From Prostheceraeus crozeri (Eukaryota; Platyhelminthes; Polycladida; Euryleptidae), in NCBI GenBank assembly GCA_907163375.1, contig CAJQUW010007429.1, positions 248,001-312,000 on the forward strand: a stretch of DNA of 64,000 nt, written 5' to 3'. Position numbers and translations under genes: made by a program. This document shows, piece after piece, positions 57,601 through 59,736 of the stretch. Below the pieces are notes generated by a model. That model saw nothing but the letters and a program-made list of their open reading frames with translations. It had not been told where the DNA came from and did no database searches. The number at the start of each line of letters is the position of its first letter. The first letter of the stretch is position 1.

Positions 57601-59736
57601 TTAATCTATTCGCAAAGATGACAAGAGCCTGCTGTAATTGATTAACCGCGCAATTTGTAATTCCTGTCAGTCTCATTAGCCTCCGCTATGTTATTTGATC
57701 GCATTCCAGTGTGTTGCCACTTGACACTGAGTGTTGATATTGACTACAAAAAATGCATTCCAGAGTAGTTACGAGTTCAATAATACTGCAGTCGTGATGA
57801 CAAGCATTAGAAGTTTCCAATCTCATTAATTCCCAAGTGCTCCCTCGGGTCTCACTGCCGTTGCACAAATTTTATTGCAGCCCACAACAGTCGAGTCAGT
57901 GCTCAAGTTTCGATGAAATACGAGTAGATATAAACAATTGATAAAATAACTATTTGCTTATGTAGTTGTCCTTGCAAAATCTTAAAACAAACCTGATAAA
58001 AGACCGATGGATGCGTGGCCAATATCATTGTATGCTCAGTAAAGGAAACTCCAAGTTTATCATAAAGATGAATGAATGAATTTTTTATTGTATAGAAAAT
58101 ACATAAATACGGTTGCTAGAGCAACACTCACGCGTTACCCGAACCAACAAAAAATGTATTATTTAAATACTTTACTATGTGATGAATAATCGTAAGATGA
58201 CCAGCTTGGTCGCGTTTCGATTTCTCTGGCGGTGCTCAAGCCGTGGCAGTAGGACACGAAACATTTTGACTGTATATTATGACCAGGGCCGACCAAATAT
58301 GCATAATGAAATGCATAAAAATGCATTTTTCAGCTTTAATTGCATGAAAATGAATATCACGAAAATAAGTGCTTTTAAATACATATATAGATGATTTCTT
58401 GAAGCAGCAGGATGAACAAATTGTGTCTCGTTTCCTGTGTTGACACCTATCTTCACCTTTCTGTCTTTTACCTTAGATTACGGTCTAAGGCTCAGCAGTG
58501 GACAATGTCTACTCTTATCTTAAAGATTCCATATTTTTAGAAGACACTACATGCTATACTGCTTATTCATTGGTCGGATTCCTGCGATTCCTTCTCTTTG
58601 TCGCAAGCTGGAAGCCACCCTCTCCGATAACCACCCCTTGGGGCACATGGATAGAAGCAGTGAAATACAACCTCACCAATTATCAGACCCTGAAAAAAGT
58701 GATTGTTGACTTGAAGGATGATTGTACAGCAATCGTTAACGTGAAGGAGCTAACCGAACAATCGGACACCGAGATTGCAAGAGGTATCGTAGACATTTCC
58801 TCTAAATATGACTCTATTCCGCGTTGTCTGAAGCAGCTTCAAGAAGCTGGTTGAGAGGGACTTTGAAGGATATTGATTGGATTTGCTATTGTCGCTATCT
58901 CCGGTTACCTCTTCTAACGTTGAGAGACGTTTTTCAGAATACAAGGCATTTATGTGGAGCAATCGCATTAGTATGACTAAAGAAGACATCCGCATTCATT
59001 ATGTATTACGAATGAACTCAAAGTGCTGACAGATTATTCAGCAGTTATACATACATAGGCCTACATTTCTTTCTATATTGAAGCTATTTCTATAATCAGA
59101 ATGATATTGCATTAATATAGTTTTCATTGCATAAAATAACTTTTTTAAGCGCATTTTTATGCGCATAAAACGATCACTTGTTAATGCATATTTGGTCGGC
59201 CCTGATTATGACAAAACTGAGACAAACAATAACTTCGCTGAAAAAGGGCATGAGTGTTTAATGAAAAGCTGAGCATTGCAAATATAACTGATCGTAACCC
59301 GATCATAACGCCGCTGTGATTATATTATTCTTCATGCCATTAATGTGTAAGAAAGAAGCTATAGTTCCGTCATATATTGGTATATTGTCATGATTTTATA
59401 TAGTCTGAATATTTGTAGGTTATTGATATTGATATCCAGCAACTTTTGGATTGAAACGTAGTTGAATTTCACTATGCTGTTCAAACGGAATCTTTACCCC
59501 TTATTTTCTTTCAGATTGTCGATGAGCAATTAAATTGGAAAACCGAGGCAAGAACTAAACATCGTTTGCAACCGAAGAAGGAAGGCGCATATACGTATTA
59601 TAAAGGCAAACAAGGAAATAATGACAATGAAGAATTCTCTGGAGAAGAGCATCCGAACTATGACGAAGACATTTCAAACTCTCAAGTACCACTTGAGACT
59701 GACTTAGATGCAGAAGTTGCAGCTGTTATGCCATGA
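618..59736 (+). CDS. tau: Tau/MAP2/MAP4-family microtubule-associated protein, 12 coding exons, 10 repeats
   Basis: Twelve exons with GT-AG borders join without a frame break into 467 residues. Exons: 618-918, 18742-18797, 18902-18983, 19790-19902, 21286-21375, 22446-22535, 26379-26468, 28680-28769, 30354-30443, 33530-33619, 40082-40171 and 59515-59736. Residues 1-100 are a Ser/Pro/Arg-rich arm, as in the tau projection and proline-rich region. Residues 101-184 hold three tau-type repeats with KH.P.GG and PGGG motifs. Residues 185-394 hold seven 30-residue repeats of the form IEN...LNW...KVGSWKN..HKPGGG. Residues 395-413 match the tau closing half repeat, followed by an acidic tail. The family binds and stabilises microtubules, mainly in neurons. 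KxGS sites, phosphorylated by MARK/PAR-1 kinases in tau, occur in most repeats. Invertebrates usually have one gene for the tau/MAP2/MAP4 family. Unseen or alternative exons in the long introns are possible. Confidence 0.92.
919..2019. other. Intron 1, proximal part: nothing recognised
   Basis: AT-rich intron sequence. Short open frames here have no recognisable family features and no repeat structure. Confidence 0.5.
2020..2280. other. GC-rich block, probable repeat-derived
   Basis: This block is markedly GC-rich (CCGGCGGCTCCCCGG, GGCGGCCGGCCC) against AT-rich surroundings. It has open frames in more than one phase, as expected from base composition alone. It borders a minisatellite and is mirrored by another GC-rich block at about 3060-3190, so all three may belong to one unidentified insertion. 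No protein family is recognised. Confidence 0.4.
2400..2897. repeat. 90-bp tandem repeat (minisatellite), about 5.5 copies
   Basis: Unit starts (AAGATCATAG or variants) fall at 2406, 2496, 2583, 2673, 2763 and 2853, spaced 90, 87, 90, 90 and 90 bp. The last unit is truncated. Copies alternate between two variants (GTTGTCTGCTTAGAC and GCTGTCTGCTTTGAC in copies 1 to 4), which suggests growth by a two-unit step of about 180 bp. Each unit holds a short inverted repeat, GTTGTC...GACAAC. Because 90 and 87 are multiples of three, one frame stays open for 145 codons. I read this as a by-product of the period, not a gene. Confidence 0.9.
2930..3200. other. Second GC-rich block after the minisatellite
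   Basis: CAC/ACC-rich, then GC-rich sequence (GGTTGACCCGCCC, GGAGCCCCTCCC) follows the tandem array. Together with 2020-2280 it brackets the minisatellite. No family is identified. Confidence 0.35.
3201..5950. other. Intron 1 segment: no supported gene
   Basis: AT-rich sequence. The longest open frame (4540-5007, 155 codons) has no recognisable domain and lies in a slightly GC-richer patch (4550-4780) that may be a decayed repeat. Nothing else is seen. Confidence 0.45.
5995..6534 (-). pseudogene. LINE C-terminal region
   Basis: This is the third visible frame of the LINE, overlapping the previous segment by about 110 bp. It carries KGQLYAACVRQAMIYGCESW, the RMIRWMCGV motif, RLRWLGHVRR and the end block GRQRKTWCDVIAEDL ... 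DRQKLRSIIKR ... SNPASSEPQGRKKG. This tail is typical of RTE-like LINE proteins and recurs in a fragment at 19.26-19.50 kb. Confidence 0.85.
6423..8089 (-). pseudogene. LINE linker and reverse transcriptase with PHD-like finger
   Basis: The segment at 7670-8089 is the basic linker (ETWWWNSEV, KYKRKCFKQW). A TGA at 7670-7672 interrupts the frame before RT begins (EVRNALNNTKKKKAPGPS, LIPLYKGKGD, FGFMPGRGTTD). Near 7195-7200 the sequence jumps from KYRAKQKKM directly to PREVLRW, with a frame change. The expected FVDLEKAFDRV-type motif A, which carries the first catalytic Asp, is deleted. The RT then continues with HQGSVLSPLLF and YADDLLL. A C4HC3 finger follows (C-x2-C-x10-C-x2-C-x4-H-x2-C-x14-C-x2-C), and then the FCYLGYVIDSCGG segment. 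Confidence 0.85.
8008..9210 (-). pseudogene. LINE endonuclease region (APE / exonuclease III fold)
   Basis: This is an open frame of 400 codons. From about residue 84 it shows every APE-type catalytic motif: STWNVGG (N89), QETRW (E115), SAYAPQ, GADFNGHVG (D223, N225), IDYILV (D290) and SQHRLLL (H317). The family nicks target DNA to prime reverse transcription. The first 75 residues are the leader translated in frame and are probably not native protein. The endonuclease itself looks intact. The frame shifts near 8008-8089, before the linker to the reverse transcriptase. Confidence 0.85.
9421..12244. other. Intron 1 segment: nothing recognised
   Basis: AT-rich intron DNA with no recognisable coding domain, terminal repeats or tandem arrays. 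The open frames present are short and unremarkable. Confidence 0.5.
12245..12815 (-). mobile_element. RTE-like LINE 3' fragment
   Basis: Overlapping minus-strand frames carry a LINE C-terminal region: LVKSLIWSIASHGAESWTLR, ERRINAFKMSAWRRLYG, TNEWVRDKM, and then GRAKRGRRRKAWIDYLRG. The piece needs at least two frame changes to read through, and it lacks the endonuclease and the reverse-transcriptase core. It is a 5'-truncated copy. The TLRKVDERRINAF style differs from the element at 6-9 kb, so it belongs to a different RTE-like family. Confidence 0.8.
12816..13837. other. Intron 1 segment: nothing recognised
   Basis: AT-rich, with a low-complexity patch of repeated ACTATAGT around 12840-12875. 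No other structure is seen. Confidence 0.45.
13838..14040 (+). mobile_element. tRNA-derived SINE-like fragment
   Basis: A tRNA-like head is visible on the plus strand: an A-box-like ACAGCTCATTGCTTAAGCGC at about 13853-13872 and a B-box-like GGCTCGAATCT at 13906-13916, correctly ordered and spaced. It does not fold as a clean functional tRNA. About 110 bp of unrelated body follow. A decayed tRNA pseudogene is the alternative. Confidence 0.45.
14041..16003. other. Intron 1 segment: nothing recognised
   Basis: AT-rich intron DNA. No coding domains or repeat ends were identified. Confidence 0.45.
16006..16348. mobile_element. Possible hAT-type MITE
   Basis: Imperfect terminal inverted repeats are present: CAGTAGAGGTCCCGAACCCG at the left and, in reverse complement, CAGTGGTCCCAAAACTTAGC at the right. 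The 343-bp interior is GC-richer than its surroundings and has no coding capacity. The CAG...CTG ends are hAT-like. I could not find a convincing 8-bp target duplication, so this is tentative. Confidence 0.35.
16349..18319. other. Intron 1 distal part: nothing recognised
   Basis: AT-rich intron DNA. A short AAATT-type tandem tract lies at about 18244-18270. No genes are supported. Confidence 0.45.
18320..18478. mobile_element. pogo/Tigger-type MITE
   Basis: This 159-bp block has ends CAGTCAATCCCGATTAATTG and, in reverse complement, CAGTCAATCCCACTGAATTG. That matches the pogo/Tigger style of terminal repeat. It has no coding capacity and lies about 260 bp before exon 2. The flanking TA is not clearly preserved. 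Confidence 0.6.
18742..18797 (+). CDS. tau: Tau-like gene exon 2: repeat R1 (aa 101-119)
   Basis: The acceptor is TTTTATTTTGCAG and the donor AAA|GTAAGT. The exon encodes ITSKINSFANIKHAPEGGK, which aligns with tau R1 (the SKIGSTENLKHQPGGGK part). Two hallmark positions are altered: the KxGS glycine is Asn, and the PGGG core reads PEGG. It ends in phase 0 immediately before a VQ dipeptide, as the human MAPT exon before exon 10 does. Intron 2 that follows is only 104 bp. Confidence 0.88.
18902..18983 (+). CDS. tau: Tau-like gene exon 3: repeat R2 (aa 120-146)
   Basis: The acceptor is TCTGTATTTCAAG and the donor CCTG|GTAAGT. The exon opens with VQVFSEKVDF, matching the VQIINKKLDL / VEVKSEKLDF starts of tau repeats, and ends inside the KHRPGGG core, which exon 4 completes through a split Gly codon. 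The KxGS site is lost (the segment reads KGRCQSKANM), although Cys is retained where tau R2 and R3 have KCGS. VQVFSE occupies the position of the tau aggregation hexapeptides. Confidence 0.88.
19263..19700 (-). mobile_element. RTE-like LINE 3' end fragment in intron 3
   Basis: Minus-strand coding remnants show GLVKW near the left and a 3' block GRQKKTWNQAVKYDL ... DACDRPKWKSI ... SNPASSGSKGRK. That is the same C-terminal signature as the 6.0-9.4 kb LINE but clearly a different copy. It is truncated at the 5' end and antisense to the gene, and occupies over half of the 806-bp intron between exons 3 and 4. Confidence 0.8.
19790..19902 (+). CDS. tau: Tau-like gene exon 4: end of R2 and repeat R3 (aa 147-184)
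   Basis: The acceptor is TGTATCTCTACAG and the donor AAA|GTACGTG. The exon encodes GGGNIQVFDDKLNFKE, then QSKVGSFKNSKHVAGGGDKK. The closing GGGDKK followed by an I-E start in the next exon is the pattern of tau R4 (GGGNKK, then IETHK). This exon is therefore the equivalent of the last full tau repeat, and the next seven exons are insertions after it. KVGS is intact here, unlike in R1 and R2. Confidence 0.9.
19903..20870. other. Intron 4, first part: nothing recognised
   Basis: AT-rich intron DNA after exon 4 with no recognised element. Confidence 0.45.
20875..21032 (-). mobile_element. tRNA-derived SINE (copy 1)
   Basis: On the minus strand the head has an A box TGGCACAGTGGTTAAGTGC (about 21000-21018) and a B box GGTCGAGTCCC (20962-20972) at a tRNA-like spacing. 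A body follows with the block CAGGAAGAGCATCCGGGTT. Two more copies of the same family are in introns 10 and 11, all in this orientation. It is transcribed by RNA polymerase III in such families and copied by a partner LINE. Confidence 0.75.
21286..21375 (+). CDS. tau: Tau-like gene exon 5: repeat cassette 1 (aa 185-214)
   Basis: This is a 90-nt, phase 0-0 exon with acceptor TTCCCTTGCAG and donor CAG|GTAATG. It encodes IESHSLNWEATSRVGSW, then KNFNHKAGGGDLQ. The repeat core has RVGS in place of KVGS and HKAGGG in place of HKPGGG, so it is the least canonical PGGG among the seven cassettes. The 35 bp of intron before it (TGTGGTTGATGTTCCC) match the intron before exons 6, 8 and 9, which marks it as a duplicate of them. 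Confidence 0.93.
21376..22417. other. Intron 5: nothing recognised except cassette-flanking blocks
   Basis: A 1.07-kb intron. Its last 30-35 bp (up to 22445) contain the TTGTGGTTGATGTTGC block shared with the introns before exons 5, 8 and 9. The rest is AT-rich without recognised elements. Confidence 0.5.
22446..22535 (+). CDS. tau: Tau-like gene exon 6: repeat cassette 2 (aa 215-244)
   Basis: This is a 90-nt phase 0-0 exon with acceptor GCTTTTTCCAG and donor CAG|GTAATG. It encodes IENHALNWQTESKVGSW, then KNYKHKPGGGDVQ, a textbook repeat with KVGS and HKPGGG. The intron before it (TTGTGGTTGATGTTGC) and the first bases after the donor resemble those around exons 5, 8 and 9. The introns on either side are 1.07 and 3.84 kb. 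Confidence 0.94.
22536..24400. other. Intron 6, first part: nothing recognised
   Basis: AT-rich intron DNA. No coding domain, tandem repeat or further repeat cassette was found by eye. Confidence 0.45.
24417..24453. repeat. TA-rich microsatellite
   Basis: An imperfect TATATATATG/TATAATATAA tract that abuts the Penelope-like fragment which follows. Confidence 0.8.
24454..24565 (-). mobile_element. Possible Penelope-like element end fragment
   Basis: On the minus strand the segment contains CTAGTAGACTAG (a 4-bp stem with a TAGA loop), then TGAAACCGGTCGGGCTG, an AT-rich stretch and TTCCTGGCAGATTCGAGTG, ending at a TA repeat. The hairpin plus GAAA arrangement resembles the hammerhead-type motif found at Penelope-like element ends. 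There is no coding region. Family assignment is from memory of such ends and is weak. Confidence 0.35.
24652..24689. repeat. (TA)n microsatellite
   Basis: About 19 uninterrupted TA dinucleotides, located 200 bp from the first TA-rich tract. The two bracket the possible Penelope-like fragment. Confidence 0.95.
24690..26378. other. Intron 6, last part: nothing recognised
   Basis: AT-rich intron DNA. Only the final TTGATGTTACAG recalls the shared cassette-flanking block. Confidence 0.45.
26379..26468 (+). CDS. tau: Tau-like gene exon 7: repeat cassette 3 (aa 245-274)
   Basis: This is a 90-nt phase 0-0 exon with acceptor TTGATGTTACAG and donor CAG|GTATTT. It encodes IENRKLNWETSSRVGTW, then KNANHKPGGGDKQ. 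The kinase site reads RVGT and the C-terminal DKQ is more basic than in its sisters. Only the last part of the shared upstream intron block (GTTGATGTT) is still recognisable, so this copy is older or more diverged. Confidence 0.93.
26469..27850. other. Intron 7, first part: nothing recognised
   Basis: AT-rich intron DNA without recognised elements. Confidence 0.45.
27854..27975 (-). mobile_element. Foldback element with hammerhead-like core (Penelope-type)
   Basis: Arms of 36 bp (27854-27889 and 27940-27975, starting AAACCAAGTAGACAAGATGG) are near-perfect inverted repeats around a 50-bp loop. On the minus strand the loop reads CTGATGA, then T, GGCC, an 8-nt loop, GGCC and GAAA, which is the order of a hammerhead ribozyme core with stem II. 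Penelope-like elements carry such motifs in their terminal repeats and often end in inverted partial copies. There is no coding sequence. Confidence 0.5.
28501..28602. repeat. Short inverted-repeat element (MITE-like)
   Basis: ACAATTTGATTGGA (28501-28514) is repeated in reverse complement at 28589-28602. The inner arms GAATTATGGT and ACCATAATTATGGT extend the symmetry. The 102-bp size and symmetric ends suggest a small MITE or a remnant of one. It lies 78 bp before exon 8. Confidence 0.55.
28680..28769 (+). CDS. tau: Tau-like gene exon 8: repeat cassette 4 (aa 275-304)
   Basis: This is a 90-nt phase 0-0 exon with acceptor CTACCTTTTCCAG and donor CAG|GTAAAGTA. It encodes IENHAVNWETNSKVGSW, then KNFKHKPGGGEVQ. 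It is very close to exon 9 in coding sequence, in the preceding intron (TTGTGGATGATGCTACC) and in the first bases after the donor, so exons 8 and 9 look like a recent pair. Confidence 0.94.
28770..30353. other. Intron 8: nothing recognised apart from the cassette-flanking block
   Basis: A 1.58-kb intron. Its first 20 bp resemble the start of intron 9, and its last 35 bp carry the TGTGGTTGACGTTACC block shared with other cassettes. No genes or transposons are seen. Confidence 0.5.
30354..30443 (+). CDS. tau: Tau-like gene exon 9: repeat cassette 5 (aa 305-334)
   Basis: This is a 90-nt phase 0-0 exon with acceptor ACCTCTTCCAG and donor CAG|GTAAAGTA. It encodes IENHPVNWDTKAKVGSW, then KNFKHKPGGGEIQ. 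It has the same upstream intron block (TGTGGTTGACGTTACC) and donor context as exon 8. The end of the repeat (GEIQ) followed by IDNH of the next exon gives a VQI-like beta-prone junction comparable to tau repeat starts. Confidence 0.94.
30444..32917. other. Intron 9, main part: nothing recognised
   Basis: AT-rich intron DNA. No supported coding region or element ends. Confidence 0.45.
32918..32983. repeat. 33-bp tandem duplication
   Basis: Two identical adjacent copies of a 33-bp unit beginning CCAGCATTTTCTTCCATATG, at 32918-32950 and 32951-32983. Identity of the copies implies a recent event. Confidence 0.95.
33048..33223. mobile_element. pogo/Tigger-type MITE with TA target duplication
   Basis: Ends CAGTCGAAGCTCGTTAATTC and, in reverse complement, CAATCAAAGCTCGACAATTA, with TA at both flanks (33046-33047 and 33224-33225). 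It is 176 bp long and non-coding. It belongs to the same general class as the 18.3-kb copy, but the terminal repeats differ in sequence, so it is another family. Confidence 0.65.
33530..33619 (+). CDS. tau: Tau-like gene exon 10: repeat cassette 6 (aa 335-364)
   Basis: This is a 90-nt phase 0-0 exon with acceptor TTTTTATTCTGTAG and donor CAG|GTATGTG. It encodes IDNHELRWDATSKVGSW, then KNMKHKPGGGNVQ. Arg replaces the Asn of the LNW motif. The shared upstream intron block of exons 5, 6, 8 and 9 is not visible here, so this cassette is from an older duplication. Confidence 0.93.
33620..33929. other. Intron 10, first part: nothing recognised
   Basis: About 310 bp of intron DNA with no features seen. 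Confidence 0.4.
33930..34310 (-). mobile_element. LINE reverse-transcriptase C-terminal fragment
   Basis: Minus-strand frames include CKTCGDGGRQ and LEDDELECVTEFPYLGD, followed by an acidic-to-basic stretch. The DELE...FPYLGD pattern is the segment after the YADD motif in RTE-like LINEs. It is a short, decayed fragment without endonuclease or RT core. Confidence 0.6.
34311..35909. other. Intron 10 segment: nothing recognised
   Basis: AT-rich intron DNA with no supported feature. Confidence 0.45.
35910..36175. mobile_element. Foldback element, Penelope-type, with degenerate hammerhead-like motif
   Basis: The left arm (about 35910-35983) and the right arm (about 36102-36175) are imperfect inverted repeats of about 70 bp, sharing TTTATTTTCATTTTCTT and CGGTCGATTAA. 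Immediately inside the right arm the plus strand reads CTGAAGATAGC, a loop, then GGCTGAAG, in the layout of a hammerhead core with stem II. Architecture (inverted partial copy plus core next to one arm) matches the 27.85-kb and 46.6-kb elements. It is non-coding. Confidence 0.5.
36378..37066. mobile_element. Composite palindromic DNA transposon-like element, 689 bp
   Basis: The element is bounded by an 11-bp direct repeat ATCCGGAGTAC (36367-36377 and 37067-37077). Its ends are inverted (GTGTGAAGTTATCACCGCC and GGCGGTGCTAACTTCACAC). A long hairpin has arms of about 230 bp (36542-36770 and 36832-37066). The first 165 bp are a direct repeat of the arm and centre. The internal junction GGCGGTGATGTGAAGTT recurs three times, as if element ends were fused head to tail. 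There is no coding capacity. The target duplication length fits Mutator-like elements (8-11 bp), but the family is not established. Confidence 0.7.
37085..37330 (-). mobile_element. GIY-YIG fragment of a Penelope-like or related retroelement
   Basis: On the minus strand a segment reads FHCTCGIKYVGKTARC, a spacer and SITRHL. That is the GIY-YIG nuclease pattern (Tyr-Val-Gly, Lys-Thr-x-Arg) found at the C-terminus of Penelope-like and related retroelement polyproteins. It is a short decayed piece. The palindromic element directly to its left may have inserted into it. Confidence 0.55.
37331..37664. other. Intron 10 segment: nothing recognised
   Basis: About 330 bp of AT-rich DNA without features. 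Confidence 0.4.
37665..37780 (-). mobile_element. tRNA-derived SINE (copy 2, internally deleted)
   Basis: It aligns with the SINE at 20.9 kb. The shared order is TTGTGAT, the CCCTTCCTGCGGA block, ATTCCACTGACAC, a B-box region GAGCTCGACC and the A-box side CCAAGCACTTGGCCAC. About 20 bp between B and A boxes are missing. It has the same orientation as the other copies. Confidence 0.55.
37781..40081. other. Intron 10, last part: nothing recognised
   Basis: AT-rich intron DNA. No supported genes or element ends. Confidence 0.45.
40082..40171 (+). CDS. tau: Tau-like gene exon 11: repeat cassette 7 (aa 365-394)
   Basis: This is a 90-nt phase 0-0 exon with acceptor GCGTAAAATTACAG (a weak pyrimidine tract) and donor CAG|GTGAGA. 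It encodes IESQNLNWDTQSRVGSW, then KNFQHKPGGGNVQ. Its weak acceptor and the long introns on both sides (6.5 and 19.3 kb) would fit regulated inclusion, but this is inference. The shared intron block is absent. Confidence 0.93.
40172..43240. other. Intron 11, first part: nothing recognised
   Basis: About 3 kb of AT-rich DNA. The phrase CTGTCGTCCTTGTTGA occurs at about 40779 and again at about 41134, possibly marking an unidentified repeat. No gene is supported. Confidence 0.4.
43245..43616 (-). mobile_element. CGGBP1/ZBED-like BED-finger fragment (hAT-derived)
   Basis: This is an open frame of 123 codons. A BED-type finger FCKACECTF ... QQHACGKPH (C-x2-C-x14-H-x5-H) is followed about 55 residues later by LCEAMPSANRHLPWSFL, the segment seen in CGGBP1-like and hAT transposase N-terminal regions. 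The frame ends soon after that, and no catalytic domain follows on this strand. A host gene derived from hAT is possible but unlikely without introns, promoter or full length. It is 210 bp from the hAT element that follows, but on the opposite strand. Confidence 0.65.
43826..44702 (+). mobile_element. hAT element, 877 bp, ZBED5-like transposase remnant
   Basis: Terminal inverted repeats are CAGTGTTCCGCAAACT and, in reverse complement, CAGGGTTCCGCAAACT. The subterminal CGGCCGG motif also occurs near both ends. The 8-bp target duplication is ATTTAGGT (43818-43825) versus ATTTCGGT (44703-44710), one mismatch. The interior holds the C-terminal transposase piece ELIEMQANDALQRKHSS ... FWKKF, then GSTFAYEQTF in another frame. 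That matches the hAT dimerisation region of ZBED5/GTF2IRD2-like transposases. The catalytic core is gone. Confidence 0.85.
44711..46299. other. Intron 11 segment: nothing firm
   Basis: AT-rich DNA. At 45740-45765 the minus strand reads CCTGATGATG in a context recalling Penelope-type ends, but no stem or arms are convincing. No genes are supported. Confidence 0.35.
46616..47220 (-). mobile_element. Penelope-like element fragment nested in the mariner element
   Basis: The insertion lies between the left terminal repeat and the transposase of the mariner. Its ends are inverted copies of each other: about 98 bp at 46616-46713 and 47122-47220, sharing GATTGGAAATAGGCTCTCCC and AAAAACCCAACGTTTC. 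It carries the C-terminal GIY-YIG nuclease region and, at its 3' side on the minus strand, AAGTCCGTGACGGATGAAAC, which resembles stem II and GAAA of a hammerhead ribozyme. It is a 5'-truncated retroelement copy. Inverted partial terminal copies are known for this class. Confidence 0.75.
46771..47211 (-). CDS. GIY-YIG endonuclease region of the Penelope-like element
   Basis: The frame encodes 146 residues. A Cys-rich lead (CSICLQLPNKYHC) precedes VVYKVTC (GIY position, residues 48-54), C-x2-C, YYIGSTNR (YIG, residues 60-67), R72 and EH at residues 75-76. A helical tail ends EANYIKSYGPILNR. In Penelope-like elements this domain follows the reverse transcriptase and nicks the target. The reverse transcriptase is not present here. 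The first roughly 28 residues come from the inverted repeat arm. Confidence 0.8.
   Translation of the reverse strand: MIGNRLSLLFLNTLLKLKNMIVKNPTFRPSCSICLQLPNKYHCSMRYVVYKVTCPACDEYYIGSTNRPFADRYAEHRRSVSNGDNKSAISDHIVQFHSNLTLRLEDFIIEFIDRFNDPVLTRIAEANYIKSYGPILNRKHELTSCH
47410..48459 (+). pseudogene. DD41D mariner-type transposase relic
   Basis: The DNA-binding half is in pieces (KFKETGSVLDAPRCGRPR; then STSIRQAAAIAEISFSTVRN and LRDDLKMKPYRL). An in-frame TAA at 47808-47810 precedes the catalytic part: NRPCFSDEAMFHLSG (first Asp), VNRHNCVIW, VIGPFFF, FQQDG (second Asp), FPGRWIGRDGP and SPDFTPLDFF (third Asp). I count 41 residues between the second and third Asp. The end (VQLRNFIIEEISQ ... FNSVESRLSVCVKK) is in a different frame, so there is a frameshift near 48280. 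All three catalytic Asp are present, but the gene is dead. Confidence 0.85.
48720..50889. other. Intron 11 segment: no supported gene
   Basis: AT-rich DNA. A frame at 50091-50345 contains DREKWRAAINRRLPNT, faintly like the end of RTE-type LINE proteins, but it is too short and isolated to call. A purine-rich patch lies around 49600-50000. Confidence 0.4.
50890..52351 (+). mobile_element. mariner-superfamily relic
   Basis: Ends ACCGGGTGTCCATAAAGTCT and, in reverse complement, ACCAGGTGTCCACAAAGTTT are terminal inverted repeats. TA lies next to each end. The interior shows remnants CGLWGVHLIGTFFF, FQQDRDQPHFSVD and GSPDLAQV, from the catalytic region of a Tc1/mariner transposase, scattered over frames with stops. 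Part of the interior between about 51.7 and 52.25 kb looks like a later insertion. It is older and more decayed than the element at 46.3 kb. Confidence 0.75.
51955..52245. repeat. Nested foldback repeat inside the mariner relic
   Basis: AGGAGGAAGAGGAAATGAAG (within about 51958-51998) recurs in reverse complement at about 52208-52245. The arms are about 37 bp with two mismatches and 210 bp between them. They may be the ends of an insertion, perhaps including the TTTCGATCTTCATCGTCAGG stretch at 51729-51748, which recalls Penelope-type ends. Confidence 0.5.
52352..54784. other. Intron 11 segment: nothing recognised
   Basis: About 2.4 kb of AT-rich DNA with no supported features. Confidence 0.45.
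54785..54965 (-). mobile_element. tRNA-derived SINE (copy 3)
   Basis: It aligns with the 20.9-kb SINE: TCCGGATGCACCTTGCTGTTGA, then ACTTTCGGAACTCGACC (B-box side) and AGCACGGAGACCACAGTAAGC toward the A box. It is more diverged and has the same minus orientation. The preceding CCAGGCTTGGACGGCCAAGC is a short inverted repeat. Confidence 0.55.
54966..57527. other. Intron 11 segment: nothing recognised apart from a small hairpin
   Basis: AT-rich DNA. GACTGCTGTTACAGCAGTC at about 55953-55971 is a perfect short palindrome of unknown meaning. No genes are supported. Confidence 0.4.
57528..57607. repeat. 80-bp foldback repeat
   Basis: AGATTAAATATCAGTCAG... (57528-57551) and its reverse complement (57584-57607) match at 23 of 24 positions around a 32-bp loop. 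It is just downstream of an A8T9-type tract. It may be a small MITE or a MITE end. Confidence 0.6.
57608..58275. other. Intron 11 segment: nothing recognised
   Basis: AT-rich DNA before the hAT element. No features are seen. Confidence 0.4.
58284..59204 (+). mobile_element. hAT element, 921 bp, internally deleted, perfect target duplication
   Basis: Terminal inverted repeats are CAGGGCCGACCAAATATGCA and its exact complement at the other end. An identical 8-bp target duplication ATTATGAC flanks it (58276-58283 and 59205-59212). Subterminal AATGCATAAAAATGC motifs recur on both sides. The interior holds two transposase pieces (58498-58854 and 58887-59028). The perfect ends and target duplication indicate a young, non-autonomous derivative that was mobilised by a related full-length element. 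Confidence 0.9.
58498..59028 (+). pseudogene. hAT transposase remnant with dimerisation domain
   Basis: The first frame (58498-58854, 118 codons) contains TPWGTWIEAVKYNLTNYQTL and ELTEQSDTEIARGIVDISSK. This is the TRWGTWL-type segment of hAT transposases that precedes the C-terminal domain. About 30 bp later, in another frame, SPVTSSNVERRFSEYKAFM ... NRISMTKEDIRIHYVLRMN is the hAT dimerisation motif (SS..ERxFS). The zinc finger and catalytic Asp residues upstream are missing. Confidence 0.85.
59515..59736 (+). CDS. tau: Tau-like gene exon 12: closing half repeat and acidic tail (aa 395-467)
   Basis: The acceptor is TATTTTCTTTCAG and the stop is TGA at 59734-59736. The first 19 residues, IVDEQLNWKTEARTKHRLQ, correspond to the tau closing half repeat (IETHKLTFRENAKAKTDHG). 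They retain the LNW motif of the cassettes but lack a KxGS or PGGG core. A short basic stretch (QPKKEG) and YTYYKGK follow, then an Asp/Glu/Asn-rich tail ending EVAAVMP. The tail shows no known domain. Confidence 0.9.
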   Translation: MVDEQLNWKTEARTKHRLQPKKEGAYTYYKGKQGNNDNEEFSGEEHPNYDEDISNSQVPLETDLDAEVAAVMP

